A stretch of 64,000 nucleotides of DNA, taken from NCBI GenBank assembly GCA_017445315.1, contig JAFSUI010000001.1:1-64000 (forward strand), in the 5' to 3' direction. The position numbers and the translations under genes were made by a program. The stretch comes from Bacillota bacterium (lineage in GTDB: Bacteria; Bacillota; Clostridia; Peptostreptococcales; Anaerovoracaceae). This document shows positions 1-7,771 of the stretch, one piece after another (positions within the stretch are counted from its first letter, which is position 1; each line of letters begins with the position of its first letter). The notes under the pieces are model-generated. The model had not been told where the DNA came from. It saw nothing but the letters and a program-made list of their open reading frames with translations, and ran no database searches.

Positions 1-81
1 TATTGCTGCTATTGTTGCTATTGTTGCTATTGCTGCTATTGTTGCTATTGTTGCTATTGCTGCTATTGCTGCTATTGTTGA
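1..81. repeat. 9-base minisatellite at window edge
   Basis: About nine tandem copies of a 9-base unit TATTG(C/T)TGC run from the first base to about position 81. Third-position variants (TTG or CTG) are interspersed. One plus-strand frame reads as poly-leucine, which is a by-product of the unit. The array lies just beyond the 3' end of the minus-strand gene that stops at 101, and it may continue to the left of the window. Confidence 0.85.
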
Positions 82-100
82 TTTTACTTGGCTCGCTTAA

Positions 101-1240
101 TTATATCACATACGGCACAAGGCAATTTTTAATAATTGCATCTATCGTTCGCGCGTTGATTCCGCCGCCTCGTTCGTCAACGGTGACAATTAGGGTTTCA
201 TTAAGAACAAAGCCATTCATCCAATAGAGTCTCAACTTGCTTGCGTTTGTTTCAAAGTATTCATCGTTGTCCAGTAGGCCCAAGTGCTCCCAGATGACTA
301 TACCTTTCCTGGTTTTGATTGTGAAGTCCGGGACTCTTACGGTTTTAAACCCGTTCTCATCTTTCAACTCCAGACGGCGTTCGTATGCATATTCAATTGA
401 ATGCTGGTTGAGCAAATTGCAGATAATCGCTTCTGATTTCGATCTGACTTGCAGCCCATCGCTGGCCGTTATTCCCGGAGCGTTGAGATATGTCTTGTTA
501 TTCACCTGCACACGCCTTGCTGCGCTATTGTTTTCTGTTGAGCTGCGCGACATAGCGTTTCCTGCAGCCGAGCTGAGCTCCGCAGCGGTTCCTGCGACCG
601 AGCTGCGCGCCGTAGCGTTTCCTGCGACCGAACTGCGCGCCGCAGCGTTTCCTGCAGCCGAGCTGAGCGCCGCAGCGTTTCCTGCGACCGAGCTGCGCGC
701 CGTAGCGTTTCCTGCGACCGAACTGCGCGCCGCAGCGTTTCCTGCAGCGGAACTGCACACGTTTTCACGATCCCTCTCGCTCATAGCGTTCTGTCCATTT
801 GCAATGCTTTGCCCTTTTGACAAATTGAAAATGTTATCAAAAATAATATTGCTCGGCGCCATGGCAATTATGCGCTTTGATAATTCCGGTAAACTATTAA
901 TAATGGCATCGACATCAAACGGTTTGAATTTCGCTGAAAAGTTTTTTAGATTTTTTAAATTGTCATTTAAACGTTTTGATAACTCTGTATTATATTCTTG
1001 GCCAATATAGTTGGCTACCGTTTCTGAATCTACAGCCCCTATAACGACCTCTTCACTTTTACGACAACCCGTATTGTCAATGTAACGCCTTTGATTGACT
1101 AGCATTTTGTTGCCTTTGGGACCACGTAGGAGAAGGTAGCCTCTGTCGAGTTTATGATCGGAATTGATATTCGGCATCGCCTTTAACAGATTTTCTTCTC
1201 GCGCTATTTCCTCATTGATTTCATTCAAAAACCTAAACAT
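101..1240 (-). CDS. Protein with decapeptide repeats and a C-terminal PD-(D/E)XK-like domain
   Basis: A 379-residue protein with no assigned cellular role. Residues 1-155 are a charged helical region. Residues 160-235 are an Ala/Ser-rich array of ten-residue repeats of the type AGNAAARSSV. Residues 255-379 match a domain common in clostridial proteins, with KSEAII, VPDFTI and IVIWEHLG in the order of the acidic residues of PD-(D/E)XK nucleases. The usual final lysine is a histidine (WEH), so catalysis is uncertain. The start is the ATG preceded by AAGGAGCC. The gene stands alone, flanked by repeats on both sides. The C-terminal assignment is family recognition from memory; nuclease function is inference. 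The repeat array is a likely site of length variation between strains. Confidence 0.7.
   Translation of the reverse strand: MFRFLNEINEEIAREENLLKAMPNINSDHKLDRGYLLLRGPKGNKMLVNQRRYIDNTGCRKSEEVVIGAVDSETVANYIGQEYNTELSKRLNDNLKNLKNFSAKFKPFDVDAIINSLPELSKRIIAMAPSNIIFDNIFNLSKGQSIANGQNAMSERDRENVCSSAAGNAAARSSVAGNATARSSVAGNAAALSSAAGNAAARSSVAGNATARSSVAGTAAELSSAAGNAMSRSSTENNSAARRVQVNNKTYLNAPGITASDGLQVRSKSEAIICNLLNQHSIEYAYERRLELKDENGFKTVRVPDFTIKTRKGIVIWEHLGLLDNDEYFETNASKLRLYWMNGFVLNETLIVTVDERGGGINARTIDAIIKNCLVPYVI
556..765. repeat. 30-base tandem repeat inside the PD-(D/E)XK-like gene
   Basis: Seven adjacent 30-base units of the type CGTTTCCTGCGACCGAGCTG plus ten more bases, the last one diverging. Units two to four resemble units five to seven, so there is also a 90-base higher-order period. 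Each unit encodes ten residues in the host gene. The unit has no stop codon in several frames on both strands, which produces long overlapping open frames that are not genes. Confidence 0.9.
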
Positions 1241-1400
1241 ATTGGCTCCTTACATTCAATTTCCCCATATCCAAAAACCACAACCCGCAGCATATTAACA
1301 CACTTTCTCTAGAAGTAAAGTGTTTTTCTGTGATAAACTTTCTTGAAATTTATTAAATGGAGGTCTTTGGTGTACGGCGTGACGTGAAAACGTCCAGAAT

Positions 1401-1467
1401 CTGTGGCAGGGGCACTTTTTAGTTAGATTTCCCGTGGCAAAGGTGCTGTCTTGCCATTCTGCCACAG
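1401..1467. repeat. 67-base palindrome-ended repeat, copy 1
   Basis: The repeat begins CTGTGGCA and ends TGCCACAG, with an internal TTTCCCGTGGCAAAGG. It is 67 bases long and intergenic, between the gene starting at 1240 and the DUF4230 gene ending at 1705. The next copy follows 92 bases downstream. It belongs to the same family as 1493-1559 and 29718-29784. Confidence 0.85.
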
Positions 1468-1492
1468 ATTTGGGTTTGCTCTTGTGGCTTTT

Positions 1493-1559
1493 CTGTGGCA
1501 GAGGCGCTTTTTGGTTCAATTTCCCGTGGCAAAGGCTCTGTTTTGCCATTCTGCCACAG
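1493..1559. repeat. 67-base palindrome-ended repeat, copy 2
   Basis: Same termini CTGTGGCA/TGCCACAG, same internal TTTCCCGTGGCAAAGG and exactly the same 67-base length as 1401-1467, with a modest number of substitutions. The rest of the 464-base spacer 1241-1704 shows no convincing gene; the open frames crossing it are made of repeat sequence. Confidence 0.85.
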
Positions 1560-1704
1560 GTTTTGGGTAAGAAAATGGCGACTTGATTTCTCAGGTCGCC
1601 AAATGTGATTTTGTGTTTTGTCTTTCCTACTTCTACTGTGAAGGTTGTTGTTACCTTCTTGCACCAAAATAGGCGCTGCTCTATGCTGCGCCTATGCTTT
1701 GATT

Positions 1705-2697
1705 TTATTGTAATTCTACCTCTAATTTGAACTCCGGCGAAACCGCTGTTACGAGTGGTTGGAAAATTTCCCATACTTTCATCTTTGCAAAGTCGTTTGC
1801 GGCGTCCGTTAGATCTTTTGACGAGAGGCTTTCTCGCATCTCTTTGACAACGGAATTTTCCAGTGCTGTTTGCTCCTCTACGGTCATTGTGATGTCTTTA
1901 AATGCGAAAATTCCCATATCCGTATCTTCAAATTCAATTTTCTCATAGTCAGGATTAACATACTGAAGAACTGCCTTTGGGACTGTAACCGTTACAGTCT
2001 TATTTTCCTCGTCAACTTTAATTGCGGAGGCGTTCATTTTGGAAAGATCGACCGTATATACGCCTGTTCCGTAAAAAGTTACGTTCTTTGTTCTTCTGAA
2101 AACTTCCCATTCCCATGGTCCTTCGCGGTGAATTGTTGTGGTGAGCTGCATGGGCTCTTCCATAACGATGAGTTCGCTTCTGCCCTGTGCCTCACCAAGA
2201 ATTGCTTCCTGGAAATCCGCGGCGGTGTATCCAGTTAAATGCTCTTCTATGACGTTGTCGTCGTCGAGCGGCTCTATTGTGTGCGTTCCGAAATTCTTAT
2301 CGATATATGCCTTTCCGAGGAAGAAGCACGCGACGGTTGCAGCAATAAGCCCAACAATAAGGCCTCGGATAAATCCTCCGACGGAGCTCTTTCTTCCGAC
2401 TTTGTCTGCGGCTTTCTTGGCTTTTTCCGCGGCTTCGCGTGCGGCCTCTGCTGCGAGCTGGGTCTTAAGTGCGGCTTCGCTTTCCGCTGCGGAAACGATA
2501 GGTCTTTGGGATTCAACCTCCGGCTCAACTATTCCGGCCGCTCTCTTGGCTTCCTCTGCGAGCTTTTCTCGTTCTCTCTTCTCTGCCTCAAAGGCTCTTC
2601 TCTCCTCAAGAAGTCTTTCTCTCTCGGCGTCGAGCTCGGCCTGGATAGAAGCAAAGTCTTTGTCGCTCTTTGTGATTTTTATGTCTTTTTCGTCCAT
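1705..2697 (-). CDS. DUF4230 domain membrane protein
   Basis: A 330-residue protein of unknown function. Residues 1-100 are a highly charged Glu/Arg/Ala region predicted to form a coiled coil. Residues 107-130 are a single transmembrane segment (GLIVGLIAATVACFFLG). The remainder is a DUF4230 domain recognisable by VTFYGTGVYTVDLSK and the following VTVTVPKAVL. The topology would put the coiled coil in the cytoplasm and DUF4230 outside, although the charge pattern only suggests this. The start ATG follows AAAAGGGAG. It lies downstream of the TSCPD and flavoprotein genes on the same strand, separated from the former by a GC-rich minisatellite. Confidence 0.75.
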   Translation of the reverse strand: MDEKDIKITKSDKDFASIQAELDAERERLLEERRAFEAEKREREKLAEEAKRAAGIVEPEVESQRPIVSAAESEAALKTQLAAEAAREAAEKAKKAADKVGRKSSVGGFIRGLIVGLIAATVACFFLGKAYIDKNFGTHTIEPLDDDNVIEEHLTGYTAADFQEAILGEAQGRSELIVMEEPMQLTTTIHREGPWEWEVFRRTKNVTFYGTGVYTVDLSKMNASAIKVDEENKTVTVTVPKAVLQYVNPDYEKIEFEDTDMGIFAFKDITMTVEEQTALENSVVKEMRESLSSKDLTDAANDFAKMKVWEIFQPLVTAVSPEFKLEVELQ

Positions 2698-2721
2698 AGG
2701 TTTCTCCCTTTTACGCGAGAT

Positions 2722-2795
2722 GCTATGCGGCTGCGTGGCTATGCGGCTGCGCGGCTATGCGGCTATGCGGCTGCGCGGCTATGCGCGGCTATGCG
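2722..2795. repeat. GC-rich minisatellite at the end of the TSCPD gene
   Basis: Imperfect tandem copies of GGCTATGCGGCTGC and shortened forms run between the DUF4230 start and the TSCPD gene. The last copies (GGCTATGCG) supply the stop codon and final alanine codons of the TSCPD protein, so array slippage could change its C-terminus. Confidence 0.85.
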
Positions 2796-3052
2796 AGCGC
2801 CTCTTCTTCCAGGAATTCCTCTAGTGCAAGCGCGAGTTCGTTTGGGCAAGAGTCTTCTCCCCTGCATTTGATTCCCTTTAGGAGCGGTATAAGTTCCTCC
2901 GGGGATCTTCCGTTTGCGAGCGCTGCAACGCCCGTGGTGTTTCCGGGGCAGCCGCCCTCAAACTCCACGTTCAGCACCTTTCCGTCCTCATAATCAAAGG
3001 ACACAGATCTTGAGCAGACGAGCCCTTCGTTGTAATGCTTAAAATGTTTCAT
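2789..3052 (-). CDS. TSCPD domain protein (TIGR03905-like)
   Basis: A complete 87-residue TSCPD-type protein. The family motifs are visible as GGCPGNTTGVAAL near residue 34 and GIKCRGEDSCPNELALAL near residue 60, giving three conserved cysteines. Such domains occur alone or at the C-terminus of some ribonucleotide reductases; the role of the standalone form is not known to me. The start ATG is preceded by GTGGAG at good spacing. The last residues (EEEALA) are encoded by the edge of a minisatellite. The gene reads in the same direction as the flavoprotein upstream, with about 145 bases between them that show nothing notable. Confidence 0.8.
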   Translation of the reverse strand: MKHFKHYNEGLVCSRSVSFDYEDGKVLNVEFEGGCPGNTTGVAALANGRSPEELIPLLKGIKCRGEDSCPNELALALEEFLEEEALA

Positions 3053-3196
3053 AAATTCTCCACTAATTCAAATCGATAGACGCTTGTTATGTTGTCATTT
3101 TTCTGTGCTGCGACATTATATCACAGTTTTTGTTATTTTTTTACGCGGGATGTTTTTTTGCTAGGCTTTGCGCGAGGTTCTTCGCCTTCGCTATGC

Positions 3197-4093
3197 TTAT
3201 TTGTTTTCCGAAAGATATGCAAGAATGCTGTGCGCTGCGATGTTTCCCTCGCCGACGGCCTTTGCTATCTGATAAGGCGTCCCGGTGCAGTCGCCTGCGG
3301 CAAAGCACCCGGGGATATTTGTCGCCATGTCGCGACCAACCGCGATGTGGTTTCCGCTCATTTCAATTCCCGGGACGAGTGTGCCCGGGGAAATTGCATC
3401 GCGAAGGCAGAAGAGCGCATCAACTGTGAGGAGCGTTTCTGCAGCGGCTGTTGCCGGCGCGGCTGCGGGCGCGGCTGCGGGCGCCTTCAGTTTAAGGCCC
3501 GTCACCTTCATCTCGCCTACTACCTCTTCTATTTTTTCTGTCATAATCTCTACGTTCGGAAGATTGATTTCGCAGTCCTTGTACCCGCAGAAGAGATAAA
3601 CTTTTTCTGCAACCTCCGCAAGATATTCTATTTCTTCTTCGTATCTTTTGCTTCCGCAGTATGCGGCGATGGTTTTGCCTTTGTAGAGATAGCCATCGCA
3701 GGTTGCACAGTAGCTAACTCCGCGGCCGACGAACTCTTTTTCTCCGGCAAATGTCTTTCCGCTCATGACTCCGGTCGCAAGAAGAATCGCTCTTGCCTCG
3801 TAAATGTCAGATCCTGCGGATATTGAAAACCTGTCGCCGAACGGCATAACGCCGTTCACCATAACGTCGGTTGATTCTATTCCGAGAGCCTCTGCGTGCT
3901 CTATGAATTTTTTGTTCAGTTCGCTTCCCGGGATAAGGCCGAGGCCCGGATAGTTTGCGATTTTTTCTGACATCTGAACTTTGGCGGAAAGCGCGGGGCT
4001 TCCAAACCAGATGATTTCTTTGTTTCTTTGTTTAAGGTTGATGGCCGCAGAAAGTCCAGCCGGCCCAGAACCTATAATTGCTACATCGTACAT
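3197..4093 (-). CDS. Thioredoxin-reductase-like flavoprotein lacking NADPH motifs
   Basis: A 298-residue two-domain flavoprotein. The FAD dinucleotide fold is at the start (IIGSGPAGLSAA), the redox-active disulfide is CATC near residue 132 (YCATCDGYLY), and the second FAD motif is FAAGDCTGTPYQIAKAVGEG near the end. At the position of the NADPH-binding GxGxxA it reads AAYCGSKRYEEEI, and no HRRxxxR follows. Known clostridial ferredoxin-dependent flavin thioredoxin reductases (FFTR) also lack these motifs, so this may be such an enzyme, but that is inference. An Ala/Pro insert (about residues 205-221) expands a loop. The start ATG follows AAGGAGGAA. Confidence 0.75.
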   Translation of the reverse strand: MYDVAIIGSGPAGLSAAINLKQRNKEIIWFGSPALSAKVQMSEKIANYPGLGLIPGSELNKKFIEHAEALGIESTDVMVNGVMPFGDRFSISAGSDIYEARAILLATGVMSGKTFAGEKEFVGRGVSYCATCDGYLYKGKTIAAYCGSKRYEEEIEYLAEVAEKVYLFCGYKDCEINLPNVEIMTEKIEEVVGEMKVTGLKLKAPAAAPAAAPATAAAETLLTVDALFCLRDAISPGTLVPGIEMSGNHIAVGRDMATNIPGCFAAGDCTGTPYQIAKAVGEGNIAAHSILAYLSENK

Positions 4094-4274
4094 ATTTCCT
4101 CCTTGCGCGGCGCAACTTTGCGCGCGCCAAATATATTTATAGTCTTGCGTATTTATAGTATTGCGCAGTGCGTCCTTGCGCTACATATATTATACACAGT
4201 TTTGTATGTTTCTATCGCAAAACACGGCAGGGTGCCCCCTCTTGCGAGACAGCTTTCGGTTGGCAATGCAAAAT

Positions 4275-4340
4275 CTGTGGCAAATGGGCAAAAAACGCTC
4301 AAGACACAAGTAAATGCTGAAAAAATCGCATTTGCCACAG
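4275..4340. repeat. 66-base palindrome-ended repeat (CTGTGGCA type, divergent interior)
   Basis: The termini CTGTGGCAAA and TTTGCCACAG are inverted copies of each other and match the family at 1401-1559 and 29718-29784. The interior lacks the TTTCCCGTGGC core, so the copy is divergent or a separate subtype. It sits in the spacer 4094-4653, which otherwise holds only repeats and the alr promoter region. Confidence 0.7.
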
Positions 4341-4351
4341 AAAATCTTTGA

Positions 4352-4418
4352 TTTGCTAGGCAGAAATGCTATTTTTGCAAAATATGCATGGATGAATGAG
4401 CAAAATTGTGATTCTGCC
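4352..4418. repeat. 67-base repeat, CTAGGCAGAA type, copy 1
   Basis: A 67-base segment starting TTTGCTAGGCAGAAATGC and ending ATTCTGCC, repeated almost exactly at 4444-4510 with three substitutions. AGGCAGAA and TTCTGCC are inverted, so each copy can fold as a hairpin. The length equals that of the CTGTGGCA family. Confidence 0.9.
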
Positions 4419-4443
4419 AAGGGAATATGCCAAAAAGCACAGT

Positions 4444-4510
4444 TTTGCTAGGCAGAAATGCTATTTTTGCAAAATATGCATGGATGAATGAGCGAAATTG
4501 CAATTCTGCC
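4444..4510. repeat. 67-base repeat, CTAGGCAGAA type, copy 2
   Basis: Near-identical to 4352-4418. In this copy the terminal inverted repeat extends to CTAGGCAGAA / TTCTGCCTAG, a perfect 10-base match. The 25 bases between the copies are unique. Confidence 0.9.
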
Positions 4511-4574
4511 TAGGAGGCCTCGCGGATTTGAGCAAAATTTGATCCCATGCCACAAATAGAAGCAACAAAATGGA

Positions 4575-4603
4575 GCAACAAAAGATTAAAAAGGTGATAT
4601 AAT
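4575..4603 (+). promoter_or_regulatory. Probable extended -10 promoter for alr
   Basis: TGATATAAT at 4595-4603 is an extended -10 (TGn-TATAAT). A weak -35-like GCAACA lies 17 bases upstream. The predicted start of transcription lies about 45 bases before the alr start codon. A 12-base palindrome GAAGAATTCTTC (4622-4633) sits between promoter and ribosome binding site and might be an operator or a mRNA hairpin. Confidence 0.45.
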
Positions 4604-4653
4604 TCTTTTGTTAAATCGTACGAAGAATTCTTCTAGGATTGGAGGCTGAAGTT

Positions 4654-5919
4654 ATGTATAAAGAGGCTCTGCGCCCTGCGTGGGTAGAAGTGGATTTAAA
4701 GAAGTTTGATCACAACATCAAAGAGATTATTCGCGCGGCACGTGCAAGTTATAACCCGCATGGCGACGAGGCCTGCTCGGGTAGCGGCGATGCGGACGAC
4801 CTGCCTAACGACGAGGCCTGCTCGGGTAGCGGCAACTCGAATGCTGCCCCGCGCGATGCGGATCTCGCTCGCGAGATTATCGGCGTCATCAAAGCGGACG
4901 CTTACGGACATGGTGCGGTTGAGTGCGCCAAGGTGCTGAGGGCGAACGGTGTAAAGACGTTTGCGATTGCGACACTTCATGAAGCGATTGAACTTCGTGA
5001 TGCGGGCTGCACCGAAGAGATTTTGATGCTCGGTCTTACACCGGATATGTATGCTGATACGATTGTGGAGTATGACATTACGCCCGTCGTCTGCGACGCA
5101 GAAAACGCAAGGGCTATAAGCGATGCTGCAGCAGCTGCCAGAAAGATTGTACGTGGCTTAATCGCAGTTGATACGGGCATGGGAAGAATCGGCTATCTAT
5201 CGATTGACGATGAATGCATCGAAGCGGCTGTGGAAGATATTAAAAAAATCTCTGATCTTCCGAACTTTGAAATCAAAGGAATGTTCTCGCATATGGCAAC
5301 GGCCGATGCCTTTGATAAAACCTTTTCGCATTTGCAGGAAGAGCGATATAACAAATTCTATGCGGCACTTGTTGATGCCGGAATCGACATTCCATTCCGC
5401 ACTCTCGCAAACAGCGCGTCTATCACAGAGCTTCCTGAGATTAGATTTGATGCGGTGCGCCCCGGGATCATCATGTACGGTTGCTATCCCTCGCACGAAG
5501 TCGATAGGAGTTTAATCGATTTACAGCAAGTCATGTCGGTCAAAGCCGCGATAGTTCACCTAAAGGATGTTCCCGTCGGATTCTCCTGCGGATACGGTCG
5601 CAAATTTATCGCGGAGCGCCCATCCAAAATCGCAACGCTCGCGCTCGGCTACGCCGACGGATATCCAAGACCATATTCCGCACAGGCAAAGGTCATCGTT
5701 AACGGCGTCCTTTGCCCCATCGCAGGAAACATCTGCATGGACCAGTGCATGGTTGATGTCACCGATGTCCCGGACGTCAAACTTGGAGACGAAGTAATTG
5801 TAATGGGTTCAGACGGCGTTCACACAATCAGCGCCGAAGTCATCGGCGATGCCACCGGCACCATCGACTATGAAATCTGCTGCGCCTTCGGCCAGCGCCT
5901 CCCAAAAATCTATATATAA
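4654..5919 (+). CDS. alr: Alanine racemase with a low-complexity insert
   Basis: Pyridoxal-phosphate enzyme interconverting L- and D-alanine for peptidoglycan. The PLP lysine lies in GVIKADAYGHG, the catalytic tyrosine in GFSCGYGRKF, and AGNICMDQCMVDV is typical of the C-terminal domain. I start at the ATG with GGAGG eight bases upstream rather than at the TTG fifteen bases earlier, which overlaps that ribosome binding site. Between the first helix (EIIRAAR) and the PLP strand is an extra segment of about 35 residues containing two copies of DEACSGSG, encoded by a 24-base direct duplication (4765-4788 and 4810-4833). The family normally has only a few residues here. The gene is monocistronic, with its own promoter and repeats on both sides. 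Confidence 0.93.
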   Translation: MYKEALRPAWVEVDLKKFDHNIKEIIRAARASYNPHGDEACSGSGDADDLPNDEACSGSGNSNAAPRDADLAREIIGVIKADAYGHGAVECAKVLRANGVKTFAIATLHEAIELRDAGCTEEILMLGLTPDMYADTIVEYDITPVVCDAENARAISDAAAAARKIVRGLIAVDTGMGRIGYLSIDDECIEAAVEDIKKISDLPNFEIKGMFSHMATADAFDKTFSHLQEERYNKFYAALVDAGIDIPFRTLANSASITELPEIRFDAVRPGIIMYGCYPSHEVDRSLIDLQQVMSVKAAIVHLKDVPVGFSCGYGRKFIAERPSKIATLALGYADGYPRPYSAQAKVIVNGVLCPIAGNICMDQCMVDVTDVPDVKLGDEVIVMGSDGVHTISAEVIGDATGTIDYEICCAFGQRLPKIYI

Positions 5920-5936
5920 AATCTTCAAATTTCAAT

Positions 5937-6107
5937 GGGGACGGTTCGATTCGCAAGAGGGACGGTTCTACTTTTAAATCATCTAAGAGGTAAACAAGAG
6001 GGATAAACAAGAGGGACGGTTCTACTTGCAAATAATCAGCAGATACGTTGGCAAATATATACCAAAACGCCTCTGCCGATTTACAAATAGAACCGTCCCT
6101 CTTGTTT
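5937..6107. repeat. GGGACGGTTCT repeat cluster with a 103-base palindrome
   Basis: Copies of GGGACGGTTCTA occur at 5937 (variant), 5959 and 6013, and an inverted copy at 6079-6099. The stretch 6005-6107 is a long imperfect palindrome whose arms both read AAACAAGAGGGACGGTTCTA from the outside, with C/T differences further in that keep base pairing. The same motif recurs at 15793, 16015, 16045 and inside cbiB. It resembles REP-like families seen around IS200-type transposases in other bacteria; that link is from general knowledge. Confidence 0.85.
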
Positions 6108-6233
6108 AATTGTTTGGTTGTTTGATCGTTTGCTTTTCTACGATAGAGTGGCACCGCAATATTGTGTTTGAACTGTGAAGATTTTCACGAATTCTTCACA
6201 AACTACTCGGTCTCATAGGGTAGAATGTATTTG

Positions 6234-6328
6234 TTCAATAGAGTTTGTTTTATACAAACTTTCCTTCTTTTATTGAATACACACACTTTCGCCAAAAGAC
6301 CCGATTGCTCGGGCCTTTTGGTTTTTTG
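6234..6328 (+). ncRNA. Candidate small structured RNA ending in a terminator
   Basis: A TAGAAT -10-like box at 6222-6227 precedes a segment that can fold into a nested hairpin (TTCAATA 6235-6241 with TATTGAA 6272-6278; inside it GTTTGT with ACAAAC), followed by a strong intrinsic terminator. No plus-strand gene follows, so the transcript would be a stand-alone RNA or the far 3' end of the alr message. No convincing -35 was found at ideal spacing. Confidence 0.35.
6293..6328 (+). terminator. Intrinsic terminator, plus strand
   Basis: CCAAAAGACCCGA and TCGGGCCTTTTGG form a long stem with a TTGC loop, followed by six T residues. It would end plus-strand transcription before the convergent cysteine desulfidase gene. 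Confidence 0.85.
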
Positions 6329-6337
6329 ACTTACTCT

Positions 6338-7621
6338 TTAATTCTCCATCATTATCTTGATGATTTCTTTGTCTGTCTGTTCCATGCCGCGGCGCGCGAG
6401 GTAGCCGATGCTTCGGATGGTGTTTTCTACGCCTTTCTTTACGATGCCGTCACCGGCAAAGAACTGATTGCCGTCTTCAAACATGGCCATGCCCAGTAGT
6501 CCCGCTTCTACAGCTGTGGATATTTTGGCGGCGCATGATGCCTTTGCTCCGTCGCAGATGATTCCTGAATCTACCGCAAGCACGTTTACTATTGTATGCG
6601 CGATCTCCGTGTATCTTCCGCCTTTTAGGAACGTGAGTCCCGCTGCAGCTCCACACCCTGCGGAAACCGCACCGCAGTACGCGGAGAGACGACCGATTCC
6701 TGTTTTTAGATGTATTGTTACAAGGTTAGAAACAGCAAGCGCCCTAAGGAGTTCTTCGTGGCTAAAACCTTTCTCTCTTGCATATACAATTACAGGAACG
6801 CTGGTTGTAATTCCCTGGTTTCCGGATCCGGAGTTTATCACAACGGGCATCTCGCAGCCGTTCATGCGCGCGTCGCTAGCAGCGGCGGCATACGCCCTCA
6901 TCAAAAAGTTTAGATCGCTTTCTCTATCTCTCAAAATTGTCTTTCCGATATTGGCTCCGTAATTATTCTTTAGTCCTTCTTCCGCAATCGCCATATTATA
7001 TTCAATCTGAGTTTCGAGAACTTCTCGTATGTCGTCAAGCTCCACGCATTCCGCAAACGCTATGATATCCTCAATTGACATAAACTCTCTATCCGTGAGT
7101 CCCTCTGAACCGATCGACGCATCCGAAAGCTCCTTCTCAAGAATCACCTGATCGTTTTTCTTGATGCTCACCATATTGGTGTGATAATCTACGATTCTTA
7201 CAAAGGCAGTTTCCTCGCCTGTATAAACCGTAATCATAATATCAAAAATATGCGGAGTCTCTGCGTATAGCACCTCAATTGGAGTCCTATCCAGATACTC
7301 TTTCATCTCTATATTCTGAGAGTCTTGCACATTTGACAAAACTTCAAGTTCGGCATTTTCGTCACCTGCAACGATACCCGCGGCAGCGGCTGCCGGGATT
7401 CCTCTTAGTCCGCCCGTATGTGGAACCACAACGCTCTTGACGTTTTTGATGATATTGCCGCTGACTTCTATCTTAACTTTGTCGGGGAGCGCGCCAAGGA
7501 CAGACCTCGCCTTTGCTGCGGCATAAGCTATGGCAATCGGCTCGGTGCATCCCATGGCCGGCCTAAGCTCCTCATGAAGAATGCTGACATAGTCCAAATA
7601 CTTTTTTTCGTTACGATTCAT
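6338..7621 (-). CDS. cyuA: L-cysteine desulfidase / UPF0597 family
   Basis: A 427-residue protein of the serine-dehydratase-alpha-like UPF0597 family. Members such as CyuA break L-cysteine down to pyruvate, ammonia and sulfide using a 4Fe-4S cluster. Candidate cluster cysteines are in RPAMGCTEPIA near the start and in SAYCGAVSAGCG and ICDGAKASC near the end. Two glycine-rich stretches (VVPHTGGLRGIPAAAAAG and VINSGSGNQGITTSVPV) are typical. Full family length, with no truncation. The ATG is preceded by AAAGGGCGG at long spacing. The gene is followed on the convergent strand by a strong terminator and appears to be a single-gene unit; its promoter was not identified. Confidence 0.88.
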   Translation of the reverse strand: MNRNEKKYLDYVSILHEELRPAMGCTEPIAIAYAAAKARSVLGALPDKVKIEVSGNIIKNVKSVVVPHTGGLRGIPAAAAAGIVAGDENAELEVLSNVQDSQNIEMKEYLDRTPIEVLYAETPHIFDIMITVYTGEETAFVRIVDYHTNMVSIKKNDQVILEKELSDASIGSEGLTDREFMSIEDIIAFAECVELDDIREVLETQIEYNMAIAEEGLKNNYGANIGKTILRDRESDLNFLMRAYAAAASDARMNGCEMPVVINSGSGNQGITTSVPVIVYAREKGFSHEELLRALAVSNLVTIHLKTGIGRLSAYCGAVSAGCGAAAGLTFLKGGRYTEIAHTIVNVLAVDSGIICDGAKASCAAKISTAVEAGLLGMAMFEDGNQFFAGDGIVKKGVENTIRSIGYLARRGMEQTDKEIIKIMMEN

Positions 7622-7771
7622 TTGTTATACCGCCCTTTATTCTTTCACCTGAAGCGAGACTTTGATTGCGCCTCCTCTGAAAACCATCTGTAGTTCTCGC
7701 TGTCGTACCAAGCAAGCCCTTCTCTAAGAACAATTATAAATGCTGCGCCGAAGCTTGCAAAAAATTCTCAA

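Noticed and set aside
3..227. Plus-strand poly-leucine open frame
   Set aside because: It is the translation of the 9-base repeat followed by antisense of the real minus-strand gene; there is no start signal.
237..1010. Long plus-strand frame opposite the PD-(D/E)XK-like gene
   Set aside because: The minus frame has a ribosome binding site and a recognisable C-terminal domain; the plus frame is kept open by the 30-base repeat.
1295..1774. Minus-strand frame across the spacer after 1240
   Set aside because: It is composed of the 67-base repeats and overlaps the DUF4230 gene; no family features.
7645..7755. Short minus-strand frame reading ASFGAAFIIVLREGLAWYD and onwards, between the Uma2 fusion and cyuA
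   Set aside because: It looks slightly protein-like and could be a gene remnant, but it has no start codon and no family I can name.
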